Below are positions 45,826 to 57,892 of a DNA stretch of 64,000 nt, in pieces; position 1 is the first letter of the stretch; the number at the start of each line of letters is the position of its first letter. The DNA lies in NCBI RefSeq assembly GCF_003696365.1, contig NZ_RFFM01000001.1:62001-126000 (forward strand), read 5' to 3'. Under the pieces are notes generated by a model. That model worked only from the letters and a program-made list of their open reading frames with translations, searched no databases and was not told the origin of the DNA. Both the position numbers and the translations under genes were made by a program. The DNA comes from Stutzerimonas zhaodongensis (GTDB lineage: Bacteria; Pseudomonadota; Gammaproteobacteria; Pseudomonadales; Pseudomonadaceae).

Positions 45826-48399
45826 TTGACGACCGAGCCGCATTTGTACGAGGTGGATTGTGCGCAGGAGCCTATTCACATTCCTGGCACCATTCAGCCT
45901 CACGGCGTTCTGCTGGGTTGCACCCTCCCGGACTGGACCATTGCCCATGTGTCGGCGAACGCTGGCAAGTTCTTCGAAGGTGTCGATGCTCAGTCCCTGA
46001 TAGGACAGCCACTCGATAACGTATTACCTGTCGAAACGGTTCATTCCGTACGAAACCAACTTCAAACCGCAATGCTTTCAGGTACGGCCGAACGGCTCGA
46101 TTGCCTTGCGTTGGATGACAGTTCGCATCGCTACGACATGACGGTACACATGGCCGACGGGCTGGCTGTGATCGAAGCGGCGCCAAGCGTGATGGGCGCC
46201 GGAGCCAATGGCGTAACGCTGCTGCGAGGGCTGGTGGGGCGTTTGCGCCGGGCACCCACCGTGGAGCGACTGTTGATGCTCGCGGCGCAGCAGGTACGCG
46301 CAGTCACCGGCTATGACCGGGTAATGATTTATCGTTTTCTCCCAGACGAATCGGGCGAAGTGGTGGCTGAGGCCGTGCGCTACGGCAGCGATTCCTATCT
46401 GGGACTTCGATATCCGGCAACCGACATTCCTGCTCAGGCGCGCGAGCTGTACAGGCGCCAACCGCTAAGACTGATTCCCGACGTGGACTATCTGCCGGAA
46501 CTGGTGCTGCCGGGCCGCGGCCCGGACGGCCTACCGCTGGACCTGGGATTGGCAGCGCTGCGAAGCGTATCACCCGTGCATATCCAGTACCTACGCAACA
46601 TGAATGTCCGCGCCACGCTCACGGTCAGCTTGATGCGCGGCGATCAGCTATGGGGGCTGATCGCCTGTCACCATGGTGAACCGCACTATCTGAGCGGGGC
46701 TCTGTGCTCGGCTGCGGAATTGTTCGGGCAGATGCTCTCACTGCAGATCGACGCACGCGAGCAGCAGCAGGAGCAACAGCGGGTAGCTGATGCACAGAGT
46801 GCCCATGACCAATTGCTGGCGGCCATGTCTCCTCGCGATACTGTGTTCGAAGACCTGAGCCGATACGCGGACATGCTCAACAGCATGATTGCCTGCGACG
46901 GCATGGCGGTCTGGTCGAATGGTCGGCTCAGCGGCGAAGGAGTACTGCCGCCCGAAGATGCCGTCGCGGCGCTGATCGCGTTTCTCGGCCAGAAACCTGT
47001 CGACCGCATCTATGCAACTTCATCACTAGCCGAGCATTTCGCGCCTGCCGCCACCTTTGCCGATCTTGCCAGTGGCGTGATCGCCATTCCCATTTCCCGG
47101 GTGGCGCAGGACTACCTGCTGTTCTTCCGTCGTGAAGTCATCCAGACGGTGACCTGGGGCGGCAATCCTGACAAGGCCGTGCAGCGGGATCCGGCAACCG
47201 GAAAGCTCAACCCACGCAGCAGTTTCGAGGCCTGGAAGGAAACCGTGCGTGGTCATGCACGCCCCTGGACCGCCAGTGAACTGAGGGTCGCCGAAACGCT
47301 ACGGGTGGCTTTGCTGGAAGTGATTCTTCGACGCACTGAATTGATCGCTTCGGAGCGCCAGGAGGCACAGGACAGTCAGTCTTTGCTCATCGCCGAGCTC
47401 AACCATCGGGTCAAGAACGTCTTAAGCCTGGTGCTGGCAACAACGCGTCAGAGTGCCCAACAGGCAACTTCGGTCGAGGAGTTCACCCAGGAAGTGGAAC
47501 GGCGCATTCAGGCGCTCGCCAGCGCCCATGATCAGATCAACGCACCTACTGGTGCGTCCACTCAGTTGCGCGCGCTGTTGGAGTCCGAGGCGCGTGCCTG
47601 GAATGGCCGAGACGATCTGGATGAGCGGATCCAGTTTTCCGGCCGGGCGGTCACCCTGGATGTGCGCAGCTATCAAACCCTGGCGCTGGTCCTTCACGAG
47701 CTGATGACCAACGCCGCGAAGTACGGCGCGCTGAGCGTCCCAGGAGGCCAGCTGACGGTAACCTGGCAACTCGTCGAGGGGCGGGGATTGGAGCTGGAGT
47801 GGAATGAGAGCGGTGGGCCAGAGGTGAAGCCTCCGACTCGGCGCGGCTTCGGAAGTATCGTCACCGAGCGCACCGTTCCCTTTGAGCTGCAAGGGGATGC
47901 GCGCGTGGAGTTCCGGCCGGAAGGCCTGTTCGCCCGATTCCGCATCCCACCTCAGCACGTGTCGCTGGCCACTGAGCAGCCACAGGCGGACGTCGCCCGG
48001 GTACGCCCGGTAAGTCCGATTGCCGGTCTCAGACTGCTGCTGGTCGAGGACAGCATGATGATTGCACTCGATGCGCAGACCATGCTCGAGGACGCCGGGG
48101 TTCAGGTGGAGATCGCAGGCTCGCTGGACGATGCCCGTCGCGCCCTGCGGCTCCATCCGTTCGATCTGGTGATACTGGACGTCAACTTGGCGGGGGAAAC
48201 CAGCCTCGGTATCGCCGCTGAGCTCGAAGCCGAGCAACACCCCTTCCTGTTCGCCACTGGCTACGGTGCCCGAACGGCAATCCCGGAGCGGTTCGATCAG
48301 GTTCCGGTGGTGACCAAACCTTACAACCTCAGCGCCCTCGGTTACGCCATCGCTCAGCTACCGGGAATCGAATTGCGCCGCTCGCCGAGCGTCACCTGA
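45826..48399 (+). CDS. Bacteriophytochrome sensor kinase (PAS-GAF-PHY-HWE kinase-receiver)
   Basis: An 857-residue red/far-red photoreceptor. C12 (YEVDCAQEPIHIPG) is the biliverdin-binding cysteine. The GAF domain has YPATDIPAQARELYR, and the PHY tongue has PRSSFEAWKETV. The kinase is of the HWE type, with H-box AELNHRVKNVLSL near residue 530, and a C-terminal receiver follows (VILDVNLAGETS). I use the TTG at 45826 because GGAGAGG precedes it and residues 1-12 then fit other phytochromes. No heme oxygenase (bphO) gene is adjacent, so biliverdin must come from elsewhere. Phosphotransfer to its own receiver is likely. Confidence 0.93.
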   Translation: MTTEPHLYEVDCAQEPIHIPGTIQPHGVLLGCTLPDWTIAHVSANAGKFFEGVDAQSLIGQPLDNVLPVETVHSVRNQLQTAMLSGTAERLDCLALDDSSHRYDMTVHMADGLAVIEAAPSVMGAGANGVTLLRGLVGRLRRAPTVERLLMLAAQQVRAVTGYDRVMIYRFLPDESGEVVAEAVRYGSDSYLGLRYPATDIPAQARELYRRQPLRLIPDVDYLPELVLPGRGPDGLPLDLGLAALRSVSPVHIQYLRNMNVRATLTVSLMRGDQLWGLIACHHGEPHYLSGALCSAAELFGQMLSLQIDAREQQQEQQRVADAQSAHDQLLAAMSPRDTVFEDLSRYADMLNSMIACDGMAVWSNGRLSGEGVLPPEDAVAALIAFLGQKPVDRIYATSSLAEHFAPAATFADLASGVIAIPISRVAQDYLLFFRREVIQTVTWGGNPDKAVQRDPATGKLNPRSSFEAWKETVRGHARPWTASELRVAETLRVALLEVILRRTELIASERQEAQDSQSLLIAELNHRVKNVLSLVLATTRQSAQQATSVEEFTQEVERRIQALASAHDQINAPTGASTQLRALLESEARAWNGRDDLDERIQFSGRAVTLDVRSYQTLALVLHELMTNAAKYGALSVPGGQLTVTWQLVEGRGLELEWNESGGPEVKPPTRRGFGSIVTERTVPFELQGDARVEFRPEGLFARFRIPPQHVSLATEQPQADVARVRPVSPIAGLRLLLVEDSMMIALDAQTMLEDAGVQVEIAGSLDDARRALRLHPFDLVILDVNLAGETSLGIAAELEAEQHPFLFATGYGARTAIPERFDQVPVVTKPYNLSALGYAIAQLPGIELRRSPSVT

Positions 48400-48436
48400 C
48401 CAGTGAAGCCGCTCGGCGCTCGGCTATTGCCCATGG

Positions 48437-48640
48437 TCATGCCGGAGTAGCTCCAACCTTACTGGTGCCTGATGCGGCAAGAGTTCCCTCACCGGCTTTG
48501 GGGGACATCAGCAGATCGCGGAATGTCTTGATCAGCGGCTCGCGGCTACGTCCACGACGCATAACCAAGGTGAACGGCGCCTGGTATCCAAACGTGGACG
48601 GCAGCAGGACCTTGAGCCGGCCTGGGGCCTGCGAGGCCCC
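48437..48640 (-). pseudogene. LysR regulator remnant (C-terminal tail)
   Basis: On the minus strand a frame reads GRLKVLLPSTFGYQAPFTLV then MRRGRSREPLIKTFRDLLM and stops at 48437. This is the typical last 60 residues of a GcvA-type LysR effector domain. No DNA-binding part exists: the spuI stop lies about 30 bases upstream on the same strand. The joining sequence is very GC-rich with short palindromes (GCGCGCCAGGCGCG), perhaps the deletion point. Confidence 0.65.
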
Positions 48641-48667
48641 GCGCGCCAGGCGCGGGCGGGGCTGCTA

Positions 48668-50044
48668 TCAAACGGTATGCAGGTACCAGTTGTACTCAAG
48701 GTCGGAGATCGAGTGCTCGAACTCTTCCAGCTCGCTTTCCTTGCACGCGACGAATATGTCGATGTACGTGGAGTCGATGTACCGCGCCATGATCTCGCTG
48801 TCATCGAGTTCGCGCAGGGCATCGCGCAAGTTGGTCGGCAGGCTCTGCTCGACCTGCTCGTACGAGTTCCCTTCGATCGGCTCATCCGGGGCGATCTTGT
48901 TGGTCAGCCCGTGGTGAATGCCCGCCAGCACACCGGCCAGTAACAAGTAGGGGTTGGCGTCGGCACCAGCTACACGGTGCTCGATGCGCACCGCATCGGG
49001 GCTGTCGGTCGGCACACGTAATGCCACGGTACGGTTGTCCAGGCCCCAGCAAGGTGCGTTGGGCACGTAGAACTGGGCACCGAAACGACGATAGGAATTG
49101 ACGTTGGGGCAGAGGAAAGCCATGGACGCGGCCATGGTCTGCTGAATCCCCCCGATGGCGTGACGCAGCGTCTCGCTTTCCAGTGGGTTATCGGTGGCGA
49201 AAATATTGTTGCCGTTCTTGTCCAGCAGCGAAATGTGTACGTGCAATCCGTTACCGGCCTGACCCGGATAGGGCTTGGCCATGAAAGTGGTGTCCATCTC
49301 GTGGTCATACGCGATGTTCTTGATCAGTCGCTTGAGCAATACCGCGTAGTCGCAGGCCTTGATGGGATCGGCGACATGATGGAGGTTGACCTCGAATTGC
49401 GCTGGCGCGCTTTCCTTGACGATGGCATCGGCGGGAATGCCCTGTTCCTTGGCGCCCTCGAGGACGTCCTGCAGACAGTCGACATATTCGTCGAGGTCAT
49501 CGATCAGATAGACCTGGGTGGAATGTGGACGCTTGCCCGAAATAGGCGAGCGGGGCGGCTGCGGGCGGCCATTCACGTTCTCCTGATCGATCAGGTAGAA
49601 CTCCAGTTCGAATGCAGCGCAGATGGTCAGGCCCAGCTCGTCGAACTTGCTCACAACGCGGCGCAGGACTTCGCGAGGGTCGGCGAAGAACGGCGAGCCG
49701 TCGCGCTCGTGCATGGTCATGAGCAGCTGCGCGGTAGGGCGCTTCTGCCAGGGCTCGTTGCTCAGGGTATTGGGGATGGGGAAACAGGTCCGGTCCGAGT
49801 CGCCGATGTCCATGCCCAGTCCGGTGCTCTCCACAGTGATGCCATTGATATCGAGGGCGAAGAGGGAAGCGGGCAGGTTGATGCCTTTTTCATACACCTT
49901 GTGCAGGCTGGCGCGCTCGATGCGCTTACCCCGGACGACACCGTTCATGTCTGCGATCAGCAGGTCGACGTATTGGACCTCCGGGTGTTCCTTGAGAAAT
50001 GCGTTCGCTTCGTTGAGCTGAACGGCACGCGGCGGAGGAAGCAT
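48668..50044 (-). CDS. spuI: Glutamate-polyamine ligase, glutamine synthetase family (SpuI)
   Basis: A 458-residue glutamine synthetase-like enzyme that joins glutamate to a polyamine with ATP in the gamma-glutamylation route. The N-terminal beta-grasp part (VDLLIADMNGVVRGKRIER) and catalytic-domain motifs (FELEFYLIDQ, NGLHVHISL, NRTVALRVPTD, EHRVAGADANPYL) are all present. It is divergent from spuABC with a 251-base shared promoter region, the arrangement of spuI-spuABCDEFGH in P. aeruginosa. Together with spuB it gives two paralogues of differing amine preference. The stop is followed by a LysR relic. Confidence 0.9.
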   Translation of the reverse strand: MLPPPRAVQLNEANAFLKEHPEVQYVDLLIADMNGVVRGKRIERASLHKVYEKGINLPASLFALDINGITVESTGLGMDIGDSDRTCFPIPNTLSNEPWQKRPTAQLLMTMHERDGSPFFADPREVLRRVVSKFDELGLTICAAFELEFYLIDQENVNGRPQPPRSPISGKRPHSTQVYLIDDLDEYVDCLQDVLEGAKEQGIPADAIVKESAPAQFEVNLHHVADPIKACDYAVLLKRLIKNIAYDHEMDTTFMAKPYPGQAGNGLHVHISLLDKNGNNIFATDNPLESETLRHAIGGIQQTMAASMAFLCPNVNSYRRFGAQFYVPNAPCWGLDNRTVALRVPTDSPDAVRIEHRVAGADANPYLLLAGVLAGIHHGLTNKIAPDEPIEGNSYEQVEQSLPTNLRDALRELDDSEIMARYIDSTYIDIFVACKESELEEFEHSISDLEYNWYLHTV

Positions 50045-50209
50045 GATGAAGCACCTTAATTGTTAAAAATTTCAATCATCAAACAGCTTATCTTGGAGTC
50101 AATCGAAAAGCCCTGTCGCTGTCAATAGCGCCTCGAAATGCCCCGTCAAGGCCCACAATGGGCGTTTTTGGGGCGATTGCGAGATGGAGCCCGCTACCTT
50201 CGCATGGCA

Positions 50210-50237
50210 TTGCCAAGCGGCAGAGGTCGGCTATTGT
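50210..50237 (+). promoter_or_regulatory. Possible sigma-70 promoter of spuA
   Basis: TTGCCA (50210-50215) and TATTGT (50232-50237) are separated by 16 bases, about 60 bases before the spuA ATG. A second A/T-rich hexamer (CTATAA) overlaps the end. The match is moderate. Confidence 0.35.
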
Positions 50238-50295
50238 CTATAAAAACGAACAAGACTACTCTCCGACGAGCCCCATCCGGAAAGACGAGTATCCC

Positions 50296-51042
50296 ATGCC
50301 TCGCGTGCCATTGATTGGCGTTTCCGCCTGTACCAGGCAGATCGGCCACCACAGCTTCCATATCGCCGGCGACAAGTACCTGCGCGCTGCTGCCATAGCC
50401 GGCATTCCGCTGGTCATTCCTGCGCTTGGCGACCTTATCGACCCCGGCACACTACTAGATAGCGTAGACGGCCTGCTCTTCACCGGCTCTCCGTCTAACG
50501 TCGAGCCTCATCACTATGGCGGTGCGGCCAGTGCCGAGGGCACACCGCATGACCCTTCCCGCGACAGTCTCACGCTACCGCTGATCCGCGCGGCAGTCGA
50601 TGCCGGGGTCCCGGTCTTCGGCGTCTGCCGCGGTTTCCAGGAAATGAACGTCGCCTTCGGCGGCAGCTTGCACCAGAAGGTGCACGAAGCCGGACCCTAC
50701 AAGGATCACCGTGAGCGTGCCGAGGACCCGGTTGAGGTGCAGTACGGGCTCAGCCACCCGCTGCACGTACAGCCGGGCGGTTTGCTTGAGCGGCTCGGAC
50801 TTCCGGCCACTATCGAGGTCAATTCGGTGCACGGGCAGGGCGTCGAGCGGCTTGGTCACGGGCTACGCATCGAAGGGCTGGCGCCGGACGGGCTGATCGA
50901 GGCGTTTTCCGTCGAGGGCTCGCGGGCTTTCGCCCTTGGCGTGCAGTGGCATCCGGAGTGGAAGGTGCATGAGCACCCTTATTACCTGGCGTTGTTCGAG
51001 GGCTTTGCCCGCGCTTGCCAAGAACGCGCAGAACGGCGCTGA
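50296..51042 (+). CDS. spuA: Gamma-glutamyl-gamma-aminobutyrate hydrolase (SpuA/PuuD)
   Basis: A 248-residue class I glutamine amidotransferase-like hydrolase. The triad is C111 (FGVCRGFQEMN), H219 and E221 (GVQWHPEWKV). It splits gamma-glutamyl-GABA into glutamate and GABA, the last step of the gamma-glutamyl putrescine pathway after KauB. I start at 50296 (MPRVPLIGVSAC) since the upstream extension crosses the promoter region. It is 45 bases before spuB on the same strand. Confidence 0.92.
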   Translation: MPRVPLIGVSACTRQIGHHSFHIAGDKYLRAAAIAGIPLVIPALGDLIDPGTLLDSVDGLLFTGSPSNVEPHHYGGAASAEGTPHDPSRDSLTLPLIRAAVDAGVPVFGVCRGFQEMNVAFGGSLHQKVHEAGPYKDHRERAEDPVEVQYGLSHPLHVQPGGLLERLGLPATIEVNSVHGQGVERLGHGLRIEGLAPDGLIEAFSVEGSRAFALGVQWHPEWKVHEHPYYLALFEGFARACQERAERR

Positions 51043-51087
51043 GCGCGGGCCGGCACGGCGCTCGTTTCATTAATTTCAGAGGTCGAT

Positions 51088-52446
51088 ATGTCCAGCAAGC
51101 TCGACCAGCTCACCGGCTGGCTGAAAGAACGCAAGATCACCGAGGTGGAATGCCTGATCAGCGACCTGACCGGCATCGCTCGCGGCAAGATCTCCCCTAC
51201 CAACAAGTTCCTCGACGAGAAGGGCATGCGCCTGCCTGAGAGCGTGCTCCTGCAGACCGTCACGGGCGATTACGTTGAAGACGACATTTACTACGAGCTG
51301 CTCGACCCGGCCGATATCGACATGTTCTGCCGTCCCGACCCTGACGCCGTGTTCCTGGTGCCCTGGGCCATCGAGCCCACGGCCCAGGTGATTCACGATA
51401 CCTACGACAAAATGGGCAACCCCATCGAGATCTCGCCGCGCAATATCCTCAAGCGCGTCTTGAAGATGTACGCCGACAAGGGCTGGCAGCCGATTGTCGC
51501 GCCGGAAATGGAGTTCTATCTGACCAAGCGCTGCGAAGACCCGGACCTGCCATTCCAGCCGCCGATCGGTCGCTCGGGCCGTCAGGAGACAGGTCGGCAG
51601 TCGTTTTCCATCGACGCGGCCAACGAGTTCGATCCGTTGTTCGAGGACATGTACGACTGGTGCGAGGCCCAAGGCCTGGATCTGGATACGCTGATCCATG
51701 AGGAAGGCACAGCGCAGATGGAGATCAATTTCCGCCATGGCGAAGCGCTGCATCTGGCTGACCAGATCCTGGTGTTCAAGCGGACCATGCGCGAGGCGGC
51801 GCTCAAGCACAACGTGGCTGCAACCTTCATGGCCAAGCCCATGACCGGCGAGCCGGGCAGCGCCATGCACCTGCACCAGAGCGTTGTGGACCTGGAAACC
51901 GGGCGCAACATCTTTTCCAACAGCGACGGCACCATGAGTCAGCTGTTCTTGCATCACGTTGGCGGACTGCAGAAGTACATTCCAGAGCTGCTGCCGCTGT
52001 TCGCGCCAAACGTCAATTCGTTCCGCCGCTTCCTGCCAGATACCTCAGCGCCGGTAAACGTTGAATGGGGCGAGGAAAACCGCACCGTGGGCCTGCGAGT
52101 GCCTGATTCGGACCCGCAGAACCGCCGTGTCGAAAACCGTCTCCCGGGCGCCGACGCCAACCCTTACCTTGCCATCGCCGCAAGCCTGCTATGTGGCTAT
52201 ATCGGCATGGTCGAGGAGCTGACACCGAGCCAGCCGGTCAAAGGTCGCGGCTATGAGCGCCGCAACTTGCGACTGCCGCTGACGCTGGAAGCGGCGCTGG
52301 AGAGGATGGAGAACTGCCGCCAACTGGAAAAATACCTGAGTCCCAAATTCATCACCGGTTACGTCGCGGTCAAACGTGCCGAGCAGGAGAACTACCACCG
52401 GGTTATCAGTTCTTGGGAGCGGGAGTTCTTGATGTTGTCGGTGTAA
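51088..52446 (+). CDS. spuB: Glutamate-putrescine ligase (SpuB/PuuA type)
   Basis: A 452-residue glutamine synthetase-family enzyme. Motifs: CLISDLTGIARGKISPTNKF in the N-terminal domain, PEMEFYLTKR, GSAMHLHQSV, ENRTVGLRVPDSD and ENRLPGADANPYLAIAASL. It forms gamma-glutamyl putrescine from glutamate, putrescine and ATP. It lies between spuA and spuC. Paralogous to SpuI at 48668. Confidence 0.92.
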   Translation: MSSKLDQLTGWLKERKITEVECLISDLTGIARGKISPTNKFLDEKGMRLPESVLLQTVTGDYVEDDIYYELLDPADIDMFCRPDPDAVFLVPWAIEPTAQVIHDTYDKMGNPIEISPRNILKRVLKMYADKGWQPIVAPEMEFYLTKRCEDPDLPFQPPIGRSGRQETGRQSFSIDAANEFDPLFEDMYDWCEAQGLDLDTLIHEEGTAQMEINFRHGEALHLADQILVFKRTMREAALKHNVAATFMAKPMTGEPGSAMHLHQSVVDLETGRNIFSNSDGTMSQLFLHHVGGLQKYIPELLPLFAPNVNSFRRFLPDTSAPVNVEWGEENRTVGLRVPDSDPQNRRVENRLPGADANPYLAIAASLLCGYIGMVEELTPSQPVKGRGYERRNLRLPLTLEAALERMENCRQLEKYLSPKFITGYVAVKRAEQENYHRVISSWEREFLMLSV

Positions 52447-52501
52447 GGCGGTCGTAGGGTGGATGACAGGTCTTCATCCGCCACGGCTCCGTAAGGTGGG
52501 T

Positions 52502-52530
52502 CGCCACCCGGTGGAACGCCACCCGGTGGA
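52502..52530 (+). repeat. Tandem duplication between spuB and spuC
   Basis: CGCCACCCGGTGGA occurs twice with one A between the copies (15-base period); each copy contains a CCACC/GGTGG palindrome. It is part of a 175-base spuB-spuC gap that also contains GTAGGGTGGATGAC and a GTGGATGA-gag-TCATCCAC hairpin at 52573-52591. Confidence 0.6.
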
Positions 52531-52572
52531 CCGATCAAGCGCGATCCGCCGTACGTTTGCCGAAGGCTTTGA

Positions 52573-52591
52573 GTGGATGAGAGTCATCCAC
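52573..52591 (+). repeat. Hairpin before spuC
   Basis: GTGGATGA and TCATCCAC form a perfect 8-bp stem with a 3-base loop, 30 bases before the spuC ATG. It may stabilise or attenuate the spuC transcript and resembles the hairpins after kauB and desA. Confidence 0.5.
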
Positions 52592-52621
52592 CAGAAAAAT
52601 CACGGATAAAAGAGGTGACTG

Positions 52622-53977
52622 ATGAGCGATTCGCAAACCCTGCAATGGCAAGCCCTGAGCCGCGACCATCACCTGCCGCCGTTCACCGATTACAAGGCGC
52701 TCAATGCCAAGGGCACGCGCATCATCACCCGTGGCGAGGGCGTTTATCTCTGGGATAGCGAGGGCCACAAGATCCTCGATGCCATGGCCGGGCTCTGGTG
52801 CGTCAACCTGGGATATGGACGCGAAGAGCTGGTCGAGGCGGCCACGAAGCAGATGCGCGAGCTGCCGTATTACAACCTTTTCTTCCAGACCGCTCATCCT
52901 CCGGCGCTGGCTCTAGCCAAGGCGATTGCCGAGATTGCCCCGGAAGGCATGAACCATGTGTTCTTCACCGGTTCCGGCTCAGAGGCCAACGACACCGTGT
53001 TGCGCATGGTGCGGCACTACTGGGCGATCAAGGGCCAACCGCAGAAAAAGGTAGTGATTGGCCGCTGGAACGGCTACCACGGCTCGACTATCGCCGGCGC
53101 CAGCCTTGGCGGCATGAAGGCTATGCATGAACAGGGTGACGGCCCTATTCCAGGCATCGAGCACATCGACCAGCCCTACTGGTTCGGCGAGGGCGGTGAT
53201 CTGGACCCGGAAGAGTTCGGTGTACGTGTCGCCGAGCAGTTGGAACAGAAGATCCTCGAAGTCGGTGAAGACAAGGTGGCCGCCTTCATCGCCGAACCCA
53301 TTCAGGGCGCCGGTGGCGTGATCATTCCGCCCGACAGTTACTGGCCGAAGATCCGTGAAATCCTCGCTCGCTACGACATTCTGTTCATAGCCGACGAGGT
53401 CATATGTGGCTTCGGGCGCACTGGTGAATGGTTCGGCAGCGATTACTACGGCAATGCACCTGATCTGATGCCCATTGCGAAGGGTCTCACCTCCGGCTAT
53501 CTGCCGATGGGTGGCGTGGTAGTGCGCGACGAAGTGGTGCACACCCTTAACGAGGGCGGCGAGTTCTATCACGGCTTCACCTATTCCGGGCACCCAGTGG
53601 CGGCAGCGGTGGCGCTGGAGAACATTCGCATTCTGCGTGAAGAGAAAATCGTCGAGCGGGTCAAGACCAAGACGGCACCCTATTTGCAATCTCGCTGGCG
53701 TGAGCTGGTCGAGCACCCGCTGGTCGGTGAAGCACGCGGTGTGGGCATGCTCGGCGCGCTGGAGCTGGTGAAGAACAAGAAAACCCGTGAGCGTTTCGCC
53801 GACCCGGGTGTGGGCATGCTTTGCCGCGAACACTGCTTCCGTAACGGTCTGGTGATGAGGGCCGTCGGAGACACAATGATCATTTCGCCGCCGCTGGTCA
53901 TCAATGAGGAACAGATCGACGAGCTGATCGGCAAGGTTCGTCTGTGCCTGGACGCCACTGCGAAGGACGCGGGCTGA
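52622..53977 (+). CDS. spuC: Putrescine:pyruvate aminotransferase (SpuC)
   Basis: A 451-residue class III aminotransferase with the PLP lysine K287 ([15 protein letters not shown]) and aspartate in [16 protein letters not shown]. It transfers the amino group of putrescine (and probably spermidine or cadaverine) to pyruvate, giving 4-aminobutanal and alanine, the second putrescine route besides gamma-glutamylation. The ribosome binding site AGAGGTG precedes the ATG. Gene order spuABC is conserved. Confidence 0.92.
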   Translation: MSDSQTLQWQALSRDHHLPPFTDYKALNAKGTRIITRGEGVYLWDSEGHKILDAMAGLWCVNLGYGREELVEAATKQMRELPYYNLFFQTAHPPALALAKAIAEIAPEGMNHVFFTGSGSEANDTVLRMVRHYWAIKGQPQKKVVIGRWNGYHGSTIAGASLGGMKAMHEQGDGPIPGIEHIDQPYWFGEGGDLDPEEFGVRVAEQLEQKILEVGEDKVAAFIAEPIQGAGGVIIPPDSYWPKIREILARYDILFIADEVICGFGRTGEWFGSDYYGNAPDLMPIAKGLTSGYLPMGGVVVRDEVVHTLNEGGEFYHGFTYSGHPVAAAVALENIRILREEKIVERVKTKTAPYLQSRWRELVEHPLVGEARGVGMLGALELVKNKKTRERFADPGVGMLCREHCFRNGLVMRAVGDTMIISPPLVINEEQIDELIGKVRLCLDATAKDAG

Positions 53978-54143
53978 AGCAGGCCATGCCGGGCCTTCGC
54001 GGCCGACGCGCGAGTGCAAGTAACGGATGTTCAACGCGTTTGGGTTGTTGAAAAACAGAGGTCGACCTTGCCAGACTGCGCGCGTGCTTTGGCCAGACCT
54101 ACCGAGGGGTGTGTCGATGCCGGCACAGCCTTAGTTGCTATGA

Positions 54144-55316
<1,173 letters not shown>

Positions 55317-55521
55317 TCGTGCCAGGCCGGCTCGACAGTCCCGCTACGGGGCCTGCTCGTGCCGGCTTGCACGGCCGTGAGGGCGCCGTGTGCGGGCATG
55401 AGTTGATGACATGCGATCCGTCTGTAGTGGCCCTCTCGGACAGTGACCGTACCGTTCGTTGCATTGTGCCAGTTGATTTTTAGAGGTTTTTCCAATAAAC
55501 AGCCCGCCTTTCGCCCGCTGA

Positions 55522-56637
<1,116 letters not shown>

Positions 56638-56740
56638 CTTCATCGGATGAGGTGGGCGTCGTTGCATGCCGCCTCGTCCCTTCTATCGCTGACGTTCCCC
56701 GGCATCGTCCGGGTCCTTTATTTGAATCGGGAGTTCGCGC

Positions 56741-57892
56741 ATGGCCGTTGCCTCCAGCGCCTACAAAAAGGCCCTCACCGGTGAGAGCCAAAGCAAGCAG
56801 GTGCTGCTGAAGATCGACCGCGTCACCAAGAAGTTCGACGAAACGGTGGCGGTCGATGATGTTTCGCTGAGCATCCACCAGGGCGAGATCTTCGCGCTGC
56901 TGGGGGGCTCCGGCTCTGGCAAATCGACCTTGCTGCGTATGCTGGCTGGGTTCGAGCGGCCTACCGAGGGGCGTATCTTTCTCGATGGGCAGGACATCAC
57001 CGATATGCCGCCCTACGAGCGGCCGATCAACATGATGTTCCAGTCATACGCGCTGTTCCCGCACATGACCGTGGAGCAGAACATCGCCTTCGGCCTCAAG
57101 CAGGACGGCCTGCCTAAGGATGAAGTACAGGCACGTGTGAACGAGATGCTCGGCCTGGTGCAGATGAGCCAGTACGCCAAGCGCAAGCCTCACCAGCTCT
57201 CCGGCGGCCAGCGTCAGCGTGTGGCCCTGGCGCGGTCGCTGGCCAAGCGGCCGAAGCTGCTGTTGCTCGACGAGCCCATGGGCGCGCTGGACAAGAAGTT
57301 GCGCTCGCAGATGCAGCTGGAGCTGGTGCAGATCATCGAGCGCGTCGGTGTGACCTGCGTGATGGTGACCCATGACCAGGAAGAGGCCATGACCATGGCC
57401 GAACGCATCGCAATCATGCATCTGGGCTGGATTGCCCAGGTCGGCAGCCCTATGGATATTTACGAGACGCCGGCGAGCCGACTGGTTTGCGAGTTCATCG
57501 GCAACGTCAACCTGTTCGACGGTGAGCTGATTGAAGATATGGGTGACCATGCCGTCATCGCCTCGCCTGGCCTGGAGAACCCGATCTACGTAGGTCATGG
57601 CATCAGCACCCGCGCGCAGGACAAGCAGATTACCTATGCCATTCGCCCGGAAAAGCTGCTGATCGGCACCCAGCTGCCGGAACTCGAGCGGCCCGGCTAC
57701 AACTGGGCCAAAGGCGTAGTACACGACATCGCTTACCTCGGCGGGCATTCGGTGTACTACATCAAACTCCCCTCCGGTGGTGTGCTCCAGGCCTTCATGG
57801 CTAACGCGGAACGTCATGTGAAACTGCCAACGTGGGAAGAGGAGGTTTACGTCTACTGGTGGGACGACAGCGGCGTGGTGCTGCAGGCATGA
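56741..57892 (+). CDS. spuF: Polyamine ABC transporter ATP-binding protein (SpuF/PotG)
   Basis: A 383-residue ATPase. Walker A GGSGSGKST at 55-63, signature LSGGQRQRVALAR near 152, Walker B LLLLDEPMGALD near 172, and a C-terminal TOBE regulatory domain (about 290-380). It powers polyamine import through SpuG and SpuH. Its TGA overlaps the spuG ATG (ATGA). Confidence 0.95.
   Translation: MAVASSAYKKALTGESQSKQVLLKIDRVTKKFDETVAVDDVSLSIHQGEIFALLGGSGSGKSTLLRMLAGFERPTEGRIFLDGQDITDMPPYERPINMMFQSYALFPHMTVEQNIAFGLKQDGLPKDEVQARVNEMLGLVQMSQYAKRKPHQLSGGQRQRVALARSLAKRPKLLLLDEPMGALDKKLRSQMQLELVQIIERVGVTCVMVTHDQEEAMTMAERIAIMHLGWIAQVGSPMDIYETPASRLVCEFIGNVNLFDGELIEDMGDHAVIASPGLENPIYVGHGISTRAQDKQITYAIRPEKLLIGTQLPELERPGYNWAKGVVHDIAYLGGHSVYYIKLPSGGVLQAFMANAERHVKLPTWEEEVYVYWWDDSGVVLQA

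Noticed and set aside
49160-50059. A 299-codon plus-strand frame over spuI
   Set aside because: It mirrors the glutamine synthetase coding sequence and has no ribosome binding site or recognisable domain.
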